From JANNSX01 sp963741525 (GTDB taxonomy: Bacteria; Pseudomonadota; Alphaproteobacteria; Rhizobiales; Hyphomicrobiaceae), in assembly GCA_963741525.1 (NCBI GenBank), contig CAVUIW010000003.1, positions 41,365-105,364 of the forward strand: a DNA stretch of 64,000 nt, read 5' to 3'. Under the pieces are notes generated by a model. It was not told the DNA's origin and did not search any database. It saw nothing but the letters and a program-made list of their open reading frames with translations. The stretch's first letter is position 1. Each line of letters begins with the position of its first letter. Of the stretch, positions 34,177 to 42,149 are shown one piece after another. The position numbers and the translations under genes are program-made.

Positions 34177-34572
34177 CTATTCCGGCACCACTGCGATGGC
34201 CTGGATTTCCACCTTCGCCCGATCCTCGATCAGTGCCGATACCTGCAACGCCGCCATGGCGGGATAATGCTTGCCGATCACCTCGCGATAGACCTGGCCG
34301 ATGGCACGCAGGTTAGCGAGATAATCCTTCTTGTCGATGAAGTACCAGGTGAGGCTGGTGATGTGCTCAGGCCCCGCGCCACCGGCGGCGAGCACGGCGG
34401 CGACATTCCGCAGGGTCTGGCGCACCTGCCCCACGAGATCGTCGGTCTCGAACTGGGACTGCCCGTTCCAGCCGATCTGGCCGCCGACGAAGATCATCCG
34501 CCCGCGCGCGGCAATACCATTGGCATAGCCGACCGGTTTTACCCAACCTTCGGGTTGTAGCGCCTCGTGCAT
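34177..34572 (-). CDS. RidA/YjgF-family enamine/imine deaminase
   Basis: 131 residues with the RidA pattern: WVKPVGYANGIAARGRMIFVGGQIGWNGQSQF, DLVGQVRQTLRNVAAVLAAGGAGPEHITSLTWYFIDKKDYLANLRAIGQVYREVIGKHYPAMAALQVSALIEDRAKVEIQAIAV. The catalytic Arg (V-x-x-x-x-Arg near the C-terminus of RidA proper) is not conserved in the usual VARLP form, so this is a RidA-related subgroup. It lies after an acyl-CoA dehydrogenase in a 2-aminobenzoyl-CoA-type operon, where hydrolysing an enamine/imine acyl-CoA would make sense. It is separated from that gene by a 95-bp gap with two hairpins. Confidence 0.88.
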   Translation of the reverse strand: MHEALQPEGWVKPVGYANGIAARGRMIFVGGQIGWNGQSQFETDDLVGQVRQTLRNVAAVLAAGGAGPEHITSLTWYFIDKKDYLANLRAIGQVYREVIGKHYPAMAALQVSALIEDRAKVEIQAIAVVPE

Positions 34573-34587
34573 GGCGTCCTCTCTCGT

Positions 34588-34670
34588 GCGGGTTCAAGAA
34601 CCCGCTCTCGTTCTTTGTTTTGAGCACGTTCTAGCGGCGCACCGGTTTCCACTTCGCCTGAACGTGCTCA
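34588..34670. repeat. Two palindromes between the acyl-CoA dehydrogenase and RidA genes
   Basis: GCGGGTTC at 34588-34595 pairs with GAACCCGC at 34598-34605, a very tight hairpin. TGAGCACGTT at 34621-34630 pairs perfectly with AACGTGCTCA at 34661-34670, around an ACCGGTTTCCACTTCGCC centre; the right arm ends 3 bp inside the acyl-CoA dehydrogenase stop region. These may tune RNA between the two genes. Confidence 0.75.
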
Positions 34671-35852
34671 TCCCGACTTCAGAACATCGCGCCCAATGAT
34701 GAGCTTCTGCACCTCGGTCGCGCCTTCATAGATGCGCAGCGCACGGATCTCGCGATAGAGCCGCTCGACGGTCTCGCCGGATTTGACGCCGCGACCACCG
34801 AAAAGCTGCACCGCGCGATCGATGACGGACTGCGCTGTCTCGGTCGCCGTCATCTTGGCCATCGCCGCCTCGCGGGTCGTCGGCTGCTGCTCGACATCGC
34901 GGCGCCAGGCGGCGCGATAGGTGAGGAGGGCCGCCGCGTCGATGCCGGTGGCCATGTCGCCGAGGGCGGCTTGGGTCAGCTGGAGATCGCCGAGCGTCGC
35001 GCCCAGCATCGGGCGGGACTTCACATGCGCCACCGCCTCGTCAAAGGCGCGGCGCGCGAGGCCCAGCGCCGCCGCCGCGACGGAGGCGCGAAAAATGTCG
35101 AGCGTGCGCATGGCGAGCTTGAAGCCCTCGCCTGGCGCGCCAAGGCGGCGGCTCGCCGGGATGCGGCAGGTATCGAACCGGATCGTCGCCAGCGGATGCG
35201 GCGCCATCACCTCGATGCGTTCGGCAATCGAGAAACCCGGGTCGTCCTTCAGCACCACGAAGGCCGAGATGCCGCGCGTGCCGGGCGCTTCGCCGGTGCG
35301 GGCGAACAACGTGTAGACATCGGCAATGCCGCCATTGGAAATCCATGTCTTCTCGCCATCGAGCACGTAGGTGTCGCCATCCGTGCGGGCGGCGCACTGC
35401 ATGGCGGCGACATCCGAGCCTGCGTCTTTCTCCGAGAGGGCGAAGGCGGCGAGCCATTCGCCCGCGCGAACTTTGGGCAACACCATCCGCTTCAGATCGG
35501 ACGATCCGCCGAGCGCGATGGCGCCGGTCCCGAGCCCCTGCATGGCGAAGGCAAAGTCGGCGAGGCCGTCATGATAGGCAAGCGTTTCGCGGGCGAGGCA
35601 GATATGGCGGGAGGAGATGGACGGCGCCCCGTCGGCCTCGGAGGCGACGGCGCATTCGAGCAGTCCGGCTTCCCCCAAGCACCGCACGAGCGTGATGCAG
35701 GTGCCGTCCACATCGTTGTGGTCGATGCCGGCAAGGCCGCCACTATCAACGAAGCCGTCCAAGCGACGCGCGAATTCTGCATGCGCCGGCTCGAAGAATG
35801 GCCACGCCAAATGCGCGCGTGTCAGAGTTCTGGCGGGACCAGTCGAAACCAT
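34668..35852 (-). CDS. Acyl-CoA dehydrogenase of the 2-aminobenzoyl-CoA-type operon
   Basis: 394 residues from ATG 35852 (MVSTGPARTLTRAHLAWPFFEPAHAEFARRLDGFVD). ACAD features: LAAFALSEKDAGSDVAAMQCAART, GEKTWISNGGIADVYTLFAR, the C-terminal ARRAFDEAVAHVKSRPMLG, and FGGRGVKSGETVERLYREIRALRIYEGATEVQKLIIGRDVL, which carries the catalytic Glu region (YEGATEVQ). It transfers electrons from a cyclic or dicarboxylic acyl-CoA to ETF. Four bp after the enoyl-CoA hydratase. The start at 35975 would add an arginine-rich tail and is rejected. Confidence 0.9.
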   Translation of the reverse strand: MVSTGPARTLTRAHLAWPFFEPAHAEFARRLDGFVDSGGLAGIDHNDVDGTCITLVRCLGEAGLLECAVASEADGAPSISSRHICLARETLAYHDGLADFAFAMQGLGTGAIALGGSSDLKRMVLPKVRAGEWLAAFALSEKDAGSDVAAMQCAARTDGDTYVLDGEKTWISNGGIADVYTLFARTGEAPGTRGISAFVVLKDDPGFSIAERIEVMAPHPLATIRFDTCRIPASRRLGAPGEGFKLAMRTLDIFRASVAAAALGLARRAFDEAVAHVKSRPMLGATLGDLQLTQAALGDMATGIDAAALLTYRAAWRRDVEQQPTTREAAMAKMTATETAQSVIDRAVQLFGGRGVKSGETVERLYREIRALRIYEGATEVQKLIIGRDVLKSG

Positions 35853-35856
35853 GGCA

Positions 35857-36699
35857 TCAATTGCCCTCGAACTTCGGCTTTTGTTTCGCGGCGAACGCCT
35901 CGAAGGCGCGGCGGAAATCGCCGGTCGCCATGCAGATCGCCTGCGCCTGCGCCTCGCTTTCGATGAGCGCGTCAAGGCTCATCGCCCATTCCTGGTTGAG
36001 CATGGTCTTCGTCATGGCATGAGCGAAAAATGGACCGTCGGCGAGCGAACGGGCGAGCTCTTGCGCTTTTCCCTCGAGATCGGATTGCGGATGGGTCGCG
36101 TTGTAGAAGCCCCAGGCCTGGCCCTCGGCCGCCGACATGGCCCGCCCGGTGTAGAGCAGCTCCGCCGCGCGGCCCTGGCCGATGATACGCGGGAGGATGC
36201 CGCACGCCCCCATGTCGGCCCCGGCGAGACCGACGCGCGTAAAGAGAAACGCCGTCTTGCTCTCCGGCGTCGTGAGCCTGAGATCGGACGCCATGGCGAG
36301 GATCGCGCCCGCGCCCGCGCAAATGCCGTCGACCGCCGTGATGATCGGCTGAGGGCAGGCGCGCATGGCCTTGACGAGATCGCCCGTCATGCGCGTGAAG
36401 GCGAGGAGATCCGGCATCGCCATTTTCGTTAGCGGCTCGATGATCTCGAAGACATCGCCGCCCGAGGAGAAGTTGCCGCCGGCACCGGTCAGCACGACGG
36501 CACGCACGTCGGAGGCGTGGTCGAGCGCGCGGAAAACATCGCGCAGCTCCGCATAGCTCTCGAAGGTCAGCGGGTTCTTGCGCTCGGGCCGGTTCAACCG
36601 GATGGTGGCGACGCGGCCATCGCCTGGTGCCTCGAACAGGAAGTGCTTTGCCGCATAGTCCTTCATCGGCCGCCGCGCGGCCTGCATGGCATTCGTCAT
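35857..36699 (-). CDS. Enoyl-CoA hydratase/isomerase family protein
   Basis: 280 residues, crotonase fold. VATIRLNRPERKNPLTFESYAELRDVF, AVVLTGAGGNFSSGGDVFEI (first oxyanion-hole part), ITAVDGICAGAGAILAMASDLRL (second) and TRVGLAGADMGACGILPRIIGQGRAAELLYTGRAMSAAEG are all visible. One catalytic Glu position reads Ala/Asp (LAGADMG), so lyase or hydratase chemistry with altered residues is possible. It is 4 bp downstream of the SDR and 4 bp upstream of the acyl-CoA dehydrogenase. MKDYAAKH at residue 12 is an alternative start. It fits the beta-oxidation-like end of an aromatic CoA pathway. Confidence 0.9.
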   Translation of the reverse strand: MTNAMQAARRPMKDYAAKHFLFEAPGDGRVATIRLNRPERKNPLTFESYAELRDVFRALDHASDVRAVVLTGAGGNFSSGGDVFEIIEPLTKMAMPDLLAFTRMTGDLVKAMRACPQPIITAVDGICAGAGAILAMASDLRLTTPESKTAFLFTRVGLAGADMGACGILPRIIGQGRAAELLYTGRAMSAAEGQAWGFYNATHPQSDLEGKAQELARSLADGPFFAHAMTKTMLNQEWAMSLDALIESEAQAQAICMATGDFRRAFEAFAAKQKPKFEGN

Positions 36700-36703
36700 C
36701 GTC

Positions 36704-37495
36704 TCATCCCACCATCACTTCGCCGCCGGCGACCACGATCGCCTGGCCGTTGATCGCTGACGCCCCCGGCGAGACCAGCCACAGCACGGCATCGGCCACC
36801 TCCTCCGGCGTCACCATGCGGCCCATTGGGTTCATCGCTGCCATGCTGGCGCGGGCTGCCTCGGTGGTCAAACTTGTCTTCGCGGCAATCGTGGCTGCCG
36901 CGCGATCGACGAGCGGTGTATCCGTATAGCCCGGACACACCGCGTTGACCGTGATGCCGGTCTTCACCAACTCTGCCGCCAGCGCCCGCGTCAGACCGAT
37001 GACGCCATGCTTGGCGGCGCAATAGGCCGAGACATACCGATAGCCCAATAGCCCCGCGGTCGAGGCGATGTTGACGATGCGGGCCCCGGCTCCGCGCGCC
37101 TTGAGATCAGGCAGCACGGCCTGGGTCACCTGAAATGCCGACGTGAGGTTGGTTGCCAGAATATGCGACCACAGCTCGAGGTCGGTTTTTTCGAAGGACG
37201 CGCTCGCGGCCTCGCCGGCATTGTTGATGAGGATGTCGATGGGTCCGAGCGCGGCGCGGGCGGCATCGAGCCCATTGGCGATGGCAATTGGGCTCGTCAC
37301 GTCGAAGCCGCTCGCAGCAAAACACCGCGCCGCGGACAGCTCGGCGGCAACCGACTCGAGAGGTGCAACGCGACGGCCAGCGAGCGTCACGCGGGCGCCC
37401 GCCTTCGCCAGCGACAGGGCAATCGACTTGCCGATTCCGGTCCCGGCCCCGGTCACGAGTGCATGCCGGCCGATGAGCATCTCGTCTGTCATCAT
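36704..37495 (-). CDS. SDR-family 3-hydroxyacyl-CoA dehydrogenase-like protein
   Basis: 263 residues. The cofactor loop is TGAGTGIGKSIALSLAKAGARVTLAGRR, NNAG is in ILINNAGEAAS, the active Ser in VNIASTAGLLGYRYVSAYCAAKHGVIGLTRAL (Tyr-x-x-x-Lys), and VCPGYTDTPLVDRA follows. The start codon overlaps the monooxygenase stop by 4 bp (ATGA). Within this operon the likely job is NAD-dependent oxidation of a 3-hydroxyacyl-CoA ring or ring-opened intermediate; that is from context, not from a specific motif. Confidence 0.9.
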   Translation of the reverse strand: MMTDEMLIGRHALVTGAGTGIGKSIALSLAKAGARVTLAGRRVAPLESVAAELSAARCFAASGFDVTSPIAIANGLDAARAALGPIDILINNAGEAASASFEKTDLELWSHILATNLTSAFQVTQAVLPDLKARGAGARIVNIASTAGLLGYRYVSAYCAAKHGVIGLTRALAAELVKTGITVNAVCPGYTDTPLVDRAAATIAAKTSLTTEAARASMAAMNPMGRMVTPEEVADAVLWLVSPGASAINGQAIVVAGGEVMVG

Positions 37496-39834
37496 TGCGC
37501 CCGCCGGGTCGGCGTGGTCGCCGCCGCCGTAATGGCCGCACGGGCCAGATTGGCCTCATGCTGCGACTTGGCCGACACGTACTGCTTCGGCCACGCCACA
37601 TTTGTGAGACCGATCTTCGCCGCCTCGTGCAGCGTCCAGGCGGGATCGGCCAGATGCGGCCGCGCGATCGCACAGAGATCGGCGCGGCCGGCGGCGATGA
37701 TCGAGTTGGCGTGATCAGCCTCGTAGATCGCGCCGACGGCAATCGTCGCGATGCCGATCTCGTTGCGGATCTTGTCAGAAAACGGCGTCTGATAAAGGCG
37801 GCCGTAGACGGGATTGTCGTCCGTCGTCACCTGGCCGGACGAGCAGTCGATCATGTCGGCGCCAGCGTCCTTGAACAGGGCAGCGAAAATCGCCGCGTCT
37901 TCCGGAGTATTGCCGCCGTCCGCCCAGTCGTGACAGGAGAGCCTAACCGAGATCGGCAGATGCTGCGGCCAGACCGCGCGCATGGCACGGAACACCTCGA
38001 GGGGGAAGCGGGCGCGGTTCTCGTGGCTGCCGCCGTACTCATCATCGCGATGGTTTGTGATCGGCGACAGGAAGCTCGACAGCAGATAGCCGTGGGCGGC
38101 GTGCAACTCGAGCCAATCGCTCCCGGTGGCCGCGGCGCGACGCGTGGCGGAAGCGAAATCAGCCCGCACGCGATCCATGTCGGCCCGATCCATCGCCTTC
38201 GGGAGGATACTGTGCGCGAGGTATGGGAGAGCCGAGGCGGAAATGAGCGGCCAGCCCCCCTCCTCCAATGGCTGATCGATGCCGTCCCAGGCGCGCTTGG
38301 TCGCGCCCTTGCGGCCTGCGTGGCCAAGTTGAATGCCGGCCTTTGCCGCCGAGTTCTCATGGATGAACTTGACGACCCGCCGCCATGCCTCGGCCTGCGC
38401 ATCGTTCCAGAGGCCGAGGCAGCCGGGCGTGATGCGCGCGTCCGGCGACACGCAGGTCATCTCGCCGAACACGAGCCCGGCGCCGCCCATGGCGCGCGAG
38501 CCCAGATGCACCAGATGGAAATCGGAGGCCGCGCCATCCTCGGCCGAGTACATGGCCATGGGCGAGACGACGATGCGGTTGGGCAAGGTCACGCCACGCA
38601 CCGTGTAGGGTGTGAACATCGGGGGCGCGACGCGGCTATTGCTGTGGGTCTTCAGCCCGCAGCGCCGTGCGAACCAACGCTCGTAACCCTCCAGCCACTG
38701 AGGGTCACGGAGCCGAAGATTTTCGTGGCTGATGCGTTGCGAGCGCGTCAGCATCGAGTACATGAATTGCTCGGGTTCCATGGTATCGGCATAGCGGTGG
38801 CCCACCACCTCGAACCACTCCATGGCGTTGCGCGCCGCATTCTGGATGCGCGCGACGTCGACGCGGCGCACCTCCTCATAAGCGGCGAGCGCGGCTGGGA
38901 TCGTATCCGCCGTGTGCCCGTGAGCCTCGATCTGTTTGGCGAGCTCGATCGCATCGTCGATGGCGAGCTTGGTGCCGGAGCCGATGGCAAAGTGCGCGGT
39001 GTGGGCGGCGTCCCCCGTCAGCACGACATGCGAGCGGCCGTTGAAATGGCTCCACTTGCCGCAGATCAGCCGGTTGAAGTTGAGCCAGGCGGAGCCACGC
39101 ATGTGACGCGCGTTCGTCATCAGCGTGGCGCCGTCGAGAACCTCGGCGAACAGCTTCTCGCAAAAGTCGATCGAGCCCTGCTGGTCGAGTGTATCGAGGC
39201 CATGCGCACGCCACACGTCTTCCGTCGTCTCGACGATGAAGGTCGAGGTTTCCGCATCGAATTTGTAGATGTGCGCCTGGAACCAGCCATGCGCGGTCTT
39301 GCGGAAATCGAATGTGAAAGCATCGAAGAGCTTGTTGGTTCCGAGCCAGATATAGCGGTTCGGACGCACCTGGAGATCCGGCTGGAACACGCCGGCATAG
39401 CGGTTGCGGATCTTCGAATTGAAACCATCCGAGGCGATGACGAGGTCGGCGTCGGCGAATTCGGTATCGCTCTCGGCTTCTTGCTCGAAGGCAAGCTCGA
39501 CACCCAGCGCCTCGCACCGCCGCTGGAGAATGTTCAGAAGCTTCTTGCGCCCGATGCCGACGAAGCCGTGGCCGCTCGTGCGCTGGCGCGTGCCCTTGAA
39601 GAGCACCTCGATGTCGTCCCAGTGGTTGAACGCGTCCTCGATCTCGGCAGCCGTCTCACCGTCCCAGGCGCGCATGCTCTCCATGGTCTGGTCGGAGAAG
39701 ACGACGCCCCAGCCGAAAGTATCGTAGGGCCGGTTACGCTCGACGACCGTAACGCGGTGGTCCGGGTGCATTTTCTTCAGAAGGAGCGCCGAGTAGAGCC
39801 CAGCCGGTCCGCCGCCGATCGAGACGATTCGCAT
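37492..39834 (-). CDS. Fused FAD monooxygenase / old-yellow-enzyme reductase, 2-aminobenzoyl-CoA or salicylyl-CoA type
   Basis: 780 residues in two parts. Residues 1-380 are an FAD aromatic hydroxylase: MRIVSIGGGPAGLYSALLLKKM, FGWGVVFSDQTMESMRAW, FVGIGRKKLLNIL, and the GD motif GDAAHTAHFAIGSGTKLAIDDAI. Residues about 392-780 are an FMN old-yellow-enzyme domain: MFTPYTVRGVTLPNRIVVSPMAMYSAEDG, LGHAGRKG and LHAAHGYLLSSFLSPITNHRDDEYGG. The same fusion defines 2-aminobenzoyl-CoA monooxygenase/reductase of Azoarcus evansii; databases often call it bifunctional salicylyl-CoA 5-hydroxylase/oxidoreductase. It hydroxylates and then reduces the aromatic ring of a CoA thioester using NAD(P)H and O2. First gene of the operon. 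Confidence 0.9.
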   Translation of the reverse strand: MRIVSIGGGPAGLYSALLLKKMHPDHRVTVVERNRPYDTFGWGVVFSDQTMESMRAWDGETAAEIEDAFNHWDDIEVLFKGTRQRTSGHGFVGIGRKKLLNILQRRCEALGVELAFEQEAESDTEFADADLVIASDGFNSKIRNRYAGVFQPDLQVRPNRYIWLGTNKLFDAFTFDFRKTAHGWFQAHIYKFDAETSTFIVETTEDVWRAHGLDTLDQQGSIDFCEKLFAEVLDGATLMTNARHMRGSAWLNFNRLICGKWSHFNGRSHVVLTGDAAHTAHFAIGSGTKLAIDDAIELAKQIEAHGHTADTIPAALAAYEEVRRVDVARIQNAARNAMEWFEVVGHRYADTMEPEQFMYSMLTRSQRISHENLRLRDPQWLEGYERWFARRCGLKTHSNSRVAPPMFTPYTVRGVTLPNRIVVSPMAMYSAEDGAASDFHLVHLGSRAMGGAGLVFGEMTCVSPDARITPGCLGLWNDAQAEAWRRVVKFIHENSAAKAGIQLGHAGRKGATKRAWDGIDQPLEEGGWPLISASALPYLAHSILPKAMDRADMDRVRADFASATRRAAATGSDWLELHAAHGYLLSSFLSPITNHRDDEYGGSHENRARFPLEVFRAMRAVWPQHLPISVRLSCHDWADGGNTPEDAAIFAALFKDAGADMIDCSSGQVTTDDNPVYGRLYQTPFSDKIRNEIGIATIAVGAIYEADHANSIIAAGRADLCAIARPHLADPAWTLHEAAKIGLTNVAWPKQYVSAKSQHEANLARAAITAAATTPTRRAQ

Positions 39835-39882
39835 GGACGCCGCCTCCTGAACGTTTCGTTGGGTCAGAGTCGCCGCAAATAG

Positions 39883-39894
39883 TTCAAATTTAAA
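39883..39894. promoter_or_regulatory. AT-rich imperfect palindrome upstream of the monooxygenase operon
   Basis: TTCAAATTTAAA, 49 bp upstream of the monooxygenase start, in an otherwise GC-rich gap, matches its reverse complement at 5 of 6 pairs. MarR-family operators of aromatic CoA operons often look like this, but no regulator gene is adjacent, so this is tentative. Confidence 0.35.
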
Positions 39895-40004
39895 GTATCT
39901 GATGACCCTCGACTGTCAAGGCGACGCGGAGGGTGCGGCAGATGACCGTGCTCCGAGGGAGGCAACGCGACGTTGCTGTGAAACGGATCCTACAGTGGCC
40001 TGCC

Positions 40005-41801
40005 CTACCCTACAAACAGCTCGGTCTTCTTGAAGGCTGTCACGTCGACCAAGCCGATGTCGGAGATGCGCAGCTCCGGAATGACGACGAGCGCCAGTAG
40101 CGAATGCTGCATATAGGCGTTGTTGAGCCGGCAGCCGCATTCGATCATCGCCTCGACCATACGGTCGGCTTTCGCGGCGACGATCTCGGCCCGCTCGTCC
40201 GACATCAGACCGGCGATCGGCAGCTCCACCAGCGCCAGTTCCTTGCCGCCGCTGACGACGACGACACCGCCGCCGACCTCGGCCAATCGATTGGCCGCCT
40301 GCGCCATGTCGGCCTTCGAGGTTCCGACCACCAGCATATGATGACTGTCGTGGGCGACCGTGCTCGCGACAGCGCAATCGACATCGTAGCCGAAACCCGA
40401 CACGAAAGCGTTGACGACCTGGCCTGTCCCGCGATGCCGCTCGATGAGCGCGATCTGGCAAACATCGTTCGCGCGATCCATCGCGACGAGGCCGTTCTCG
40501 ACGGCGAGCTTGGCCGTCAGGGCCTTCGTCGGCGCCTGATTCTCAATCACGCCGATGACCCGGGCTTCGACGGGTTTCGCTCCGGCGGGGGCGGCAATGT
40601 CGAAATCATGCGCCGATATCGTTCTCCCGATCCTGACCGTCCTGCGCGTGCTCTGAGGATAGCACGCAGCCGCGATGTCGGCCGTGAGCTGGCCACCCTC
40701 CGCCAGCACCACGCCACGTGCGATCACGGTTTCGACCGGCAGCGACGGCAGGTCCGAGGTGAGGATGAGATCGGCGCGGCGGCCGGGCGTGATCGAGCCG
40801 AGCTCGCGCTCGAGCCCGAAATGCTGGGCGGTGTTGAGGGTCGCCATCTGGATGGCGGTGATGGGTTTCAATCCGCAAGCGATCGCATGCCGGACGACGC
40901 GGTTCATGTGGCCATCGCGAACAAGCGTGCCCGAGTGGCTGTCGTCGGTGCAGAGGACGAAGTTGCGGGAGTCGAGACCCATCTCGGTCACGGCCTTCAC
41001 TTGGGCCGCGACATCGAACCACGCCGAGCCGAGACGCAACATCGCCCGCATGCCCTGACGCACGCGCGCCACCGCATCCTCGAGCCGCGTGCCCTCGTGA
41101 TCGTCGGCCGCGCCTCCGGCTGCATATCCGTGGAAGGGCCGGCCCAAATCGGGCGAGGCATAGTGGCCGCCGATCACCTTGCCGGCGCGTTGGGTCGCCG
41201 CCATCTCCGCGAGCATTTGCCCGTCCTGATAGATGACGCCCGGAAAATTCATCATCTCGCCAAGTCCGATGATGTTGGGCCAGTCCATGGCTTCCGCGAC
41301 CTCGCGCTCGCCGAGCCGGGCACCCGCGTTTTCCAGCCCCGGCGCGCTCGGCACGCAACTCGGCATCTGTACGAAGATGCTGATGGGCAACCCCATCGCT
41401 TCGTCGTGCATGAGCCGGACGCCGTCCAAGCCCAGCACATTGGCGATCTCGTGGGGGTCGATGAACATGGTGGTCGTGCCGTGCGGGATGACGGCGCGGG
41501 CGAACTCCGTCACCGTCACCATGCCGCTCTCGACATGCATGTGGCCATCGCAGAGGCCGGGCACGAGATAGCGCCCATTGGCCTCGATGACCCGCGTGGC
41601 GTCGCCGATGACGTGGCTCGCATCGGGTCCGACATAGGCGAAGCGGCCGGCCGCGATTGCGACATCCGTACCGGGGATGATCTCGCCCGAGTGCACATTC
41701 ACCCAGCGGCCGCCGCGAACGACCATGTCGGCGGGGTTGCGACCCATCGCGACATCTATGAGGCGGGCAGCCGATTGGCTCCAAGGCGAAAGCATCGACA
41801 T
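40005..41801 (-). CDS. ade: Adenine deaminase
   Basis: 598 residues, the usual length of the bacterial Ade (amidohydrolase) family. MVVRGGRWVNVHSGEIIPGTDVAIAAGRFAYVG opens the beta-sandwich. Metal ligands lie in LVPGLCDGHMHVESGMVTVTEFARAVIPHGTTTMFIDPHEIANV, IIGLGEMMNFPGV, KVIGGHY and VLCTDDSH. The C-terminal TVAHDSHHMLVVG is diagnostic. It converts adenine to hypoxanthine and ammonia in the cytoplasm (purine salvage). It stands alone between the aromatic operon and a block of palindromic repeats. Confidence 0.94.
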   Translation of the reverse strand: MSMLSPWSQSAARLIDVAMGRNPADMVVRGGRWVNVHSGEIIPGTDVAIAAGRFAYVGPDASHVIGDATRVIEANGRYLVPGLCDGHMHVESGMVTVTEFARAVIPHGTTTMFIDPHEIANVLGLDGVRLMHDEAMGLPISIFVQMPSCVPSAPGLENAGARLGEREVAEAMDWPNIIGLGEMMNFPGVIYQDGQMLAEMAATQRAGKVIGGHYASPDLGRPFHGYAAGGAADDHEGTRLEDAVARVRQGMRAMLRLGSAWFDVAAQVKAVTEMGLDSRNFVLCTDDSHSGTLVRDGHMNRVVRHAIACGLKPITAIQMATLNTAQHFGLERELGSITPGRRADLILTSDLPSLPVETVIARGVVLAEGGQLTADIAAACYPQSTRRTVRIGRTISAHDFDIAAPAGAKPVEARVIGVIENQAPTKALTAKLAVENGLVAMDRANDVCQIALIERHRGTGQVVNAFVSGFGYDVDCAVASTVAHDSHHMLVVGTSKADMAQAANRLAEVGGGVVVVSGGKELALVELPIAGLMSDERAEIVAAKADRMVEAMIECGCRLNNAYMQHSLLALVVIPELRISDIGLVDVTAFKKTELFVG

Positions 41802-41956
41802 GCAGCTCTCCGATGCGGGGCAAGTGGTTGCGCACCGACCCTATTGCGAGCGGACCGCGCCGACAACGGGGAGGAGTGGCCCTTGCGCAACGCGACACAG
41901 GCGTGTTTGCGCGAATTTTTAGACGCCGACGAACAGCAGCGCTGACAGCGGCGGGA

Positions 41957-42031
41957 CTAGTGGCCCGTCGCGCCTAAGTCGCATCATGGCCGCGAGCGCT
42001 TTCGATCTAGGCGCGACATAAGGGCCACTAG
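41957..42031. repeat. Large palindrome A (75 bp)
   Basis: CTAGTGGCCC plus GTCGCGCCTA (41957-41976) pairs with TAGGCGCGAC (42008-42017) and GGGCCACTAG (42022-42031), a 20-bp stem with a 4-nt bulge. It is closely related to palindrome B, 15 bp further on. Confidence 0.85.
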
Positions 42032-42045
42032 CGATATCATTGGCT

Positions 42046-42122
42046 TAGTGTGGCGTTCAACGCGCCTTAGTTGACACGGACCTCGCCGCAGTACTGGTCA
42101 ACCAAGGCGCGACGCCACACTA
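42046..42122. repeat. Large palindrome B (77 bp)
   Basis: TAGTGTGGCG (42046-42055) and CGCGCCTTAGTTGAC (42061-42075) pair with GTCAACCAAGGCGCG (42097-42111) and CGCCACACTA (42113-42122). It shares the CTAGTG ends and CGCGCCT core with palindrome A. The pair fills the 348-bp gap between the adenine deaminase and the amidohydrolase; there is no gene in that gap. Confidence 0.85.
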
Positions 42123-42149
42123 GTGGGATTTCGCGAGCCAGCACAGGCA

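Noticed and set aside
37495..39882. A 795-codon open frame opposite the monooxygenase/reductase gene
   Set aside because: Arg/His/Gly-rich with no family text; a GC-driven shadow of the real gene on the other strand. The same applies to the long frames at 40104-41945, 42123-44699, 56397-58223, 9567-11204 and 19153-20772.
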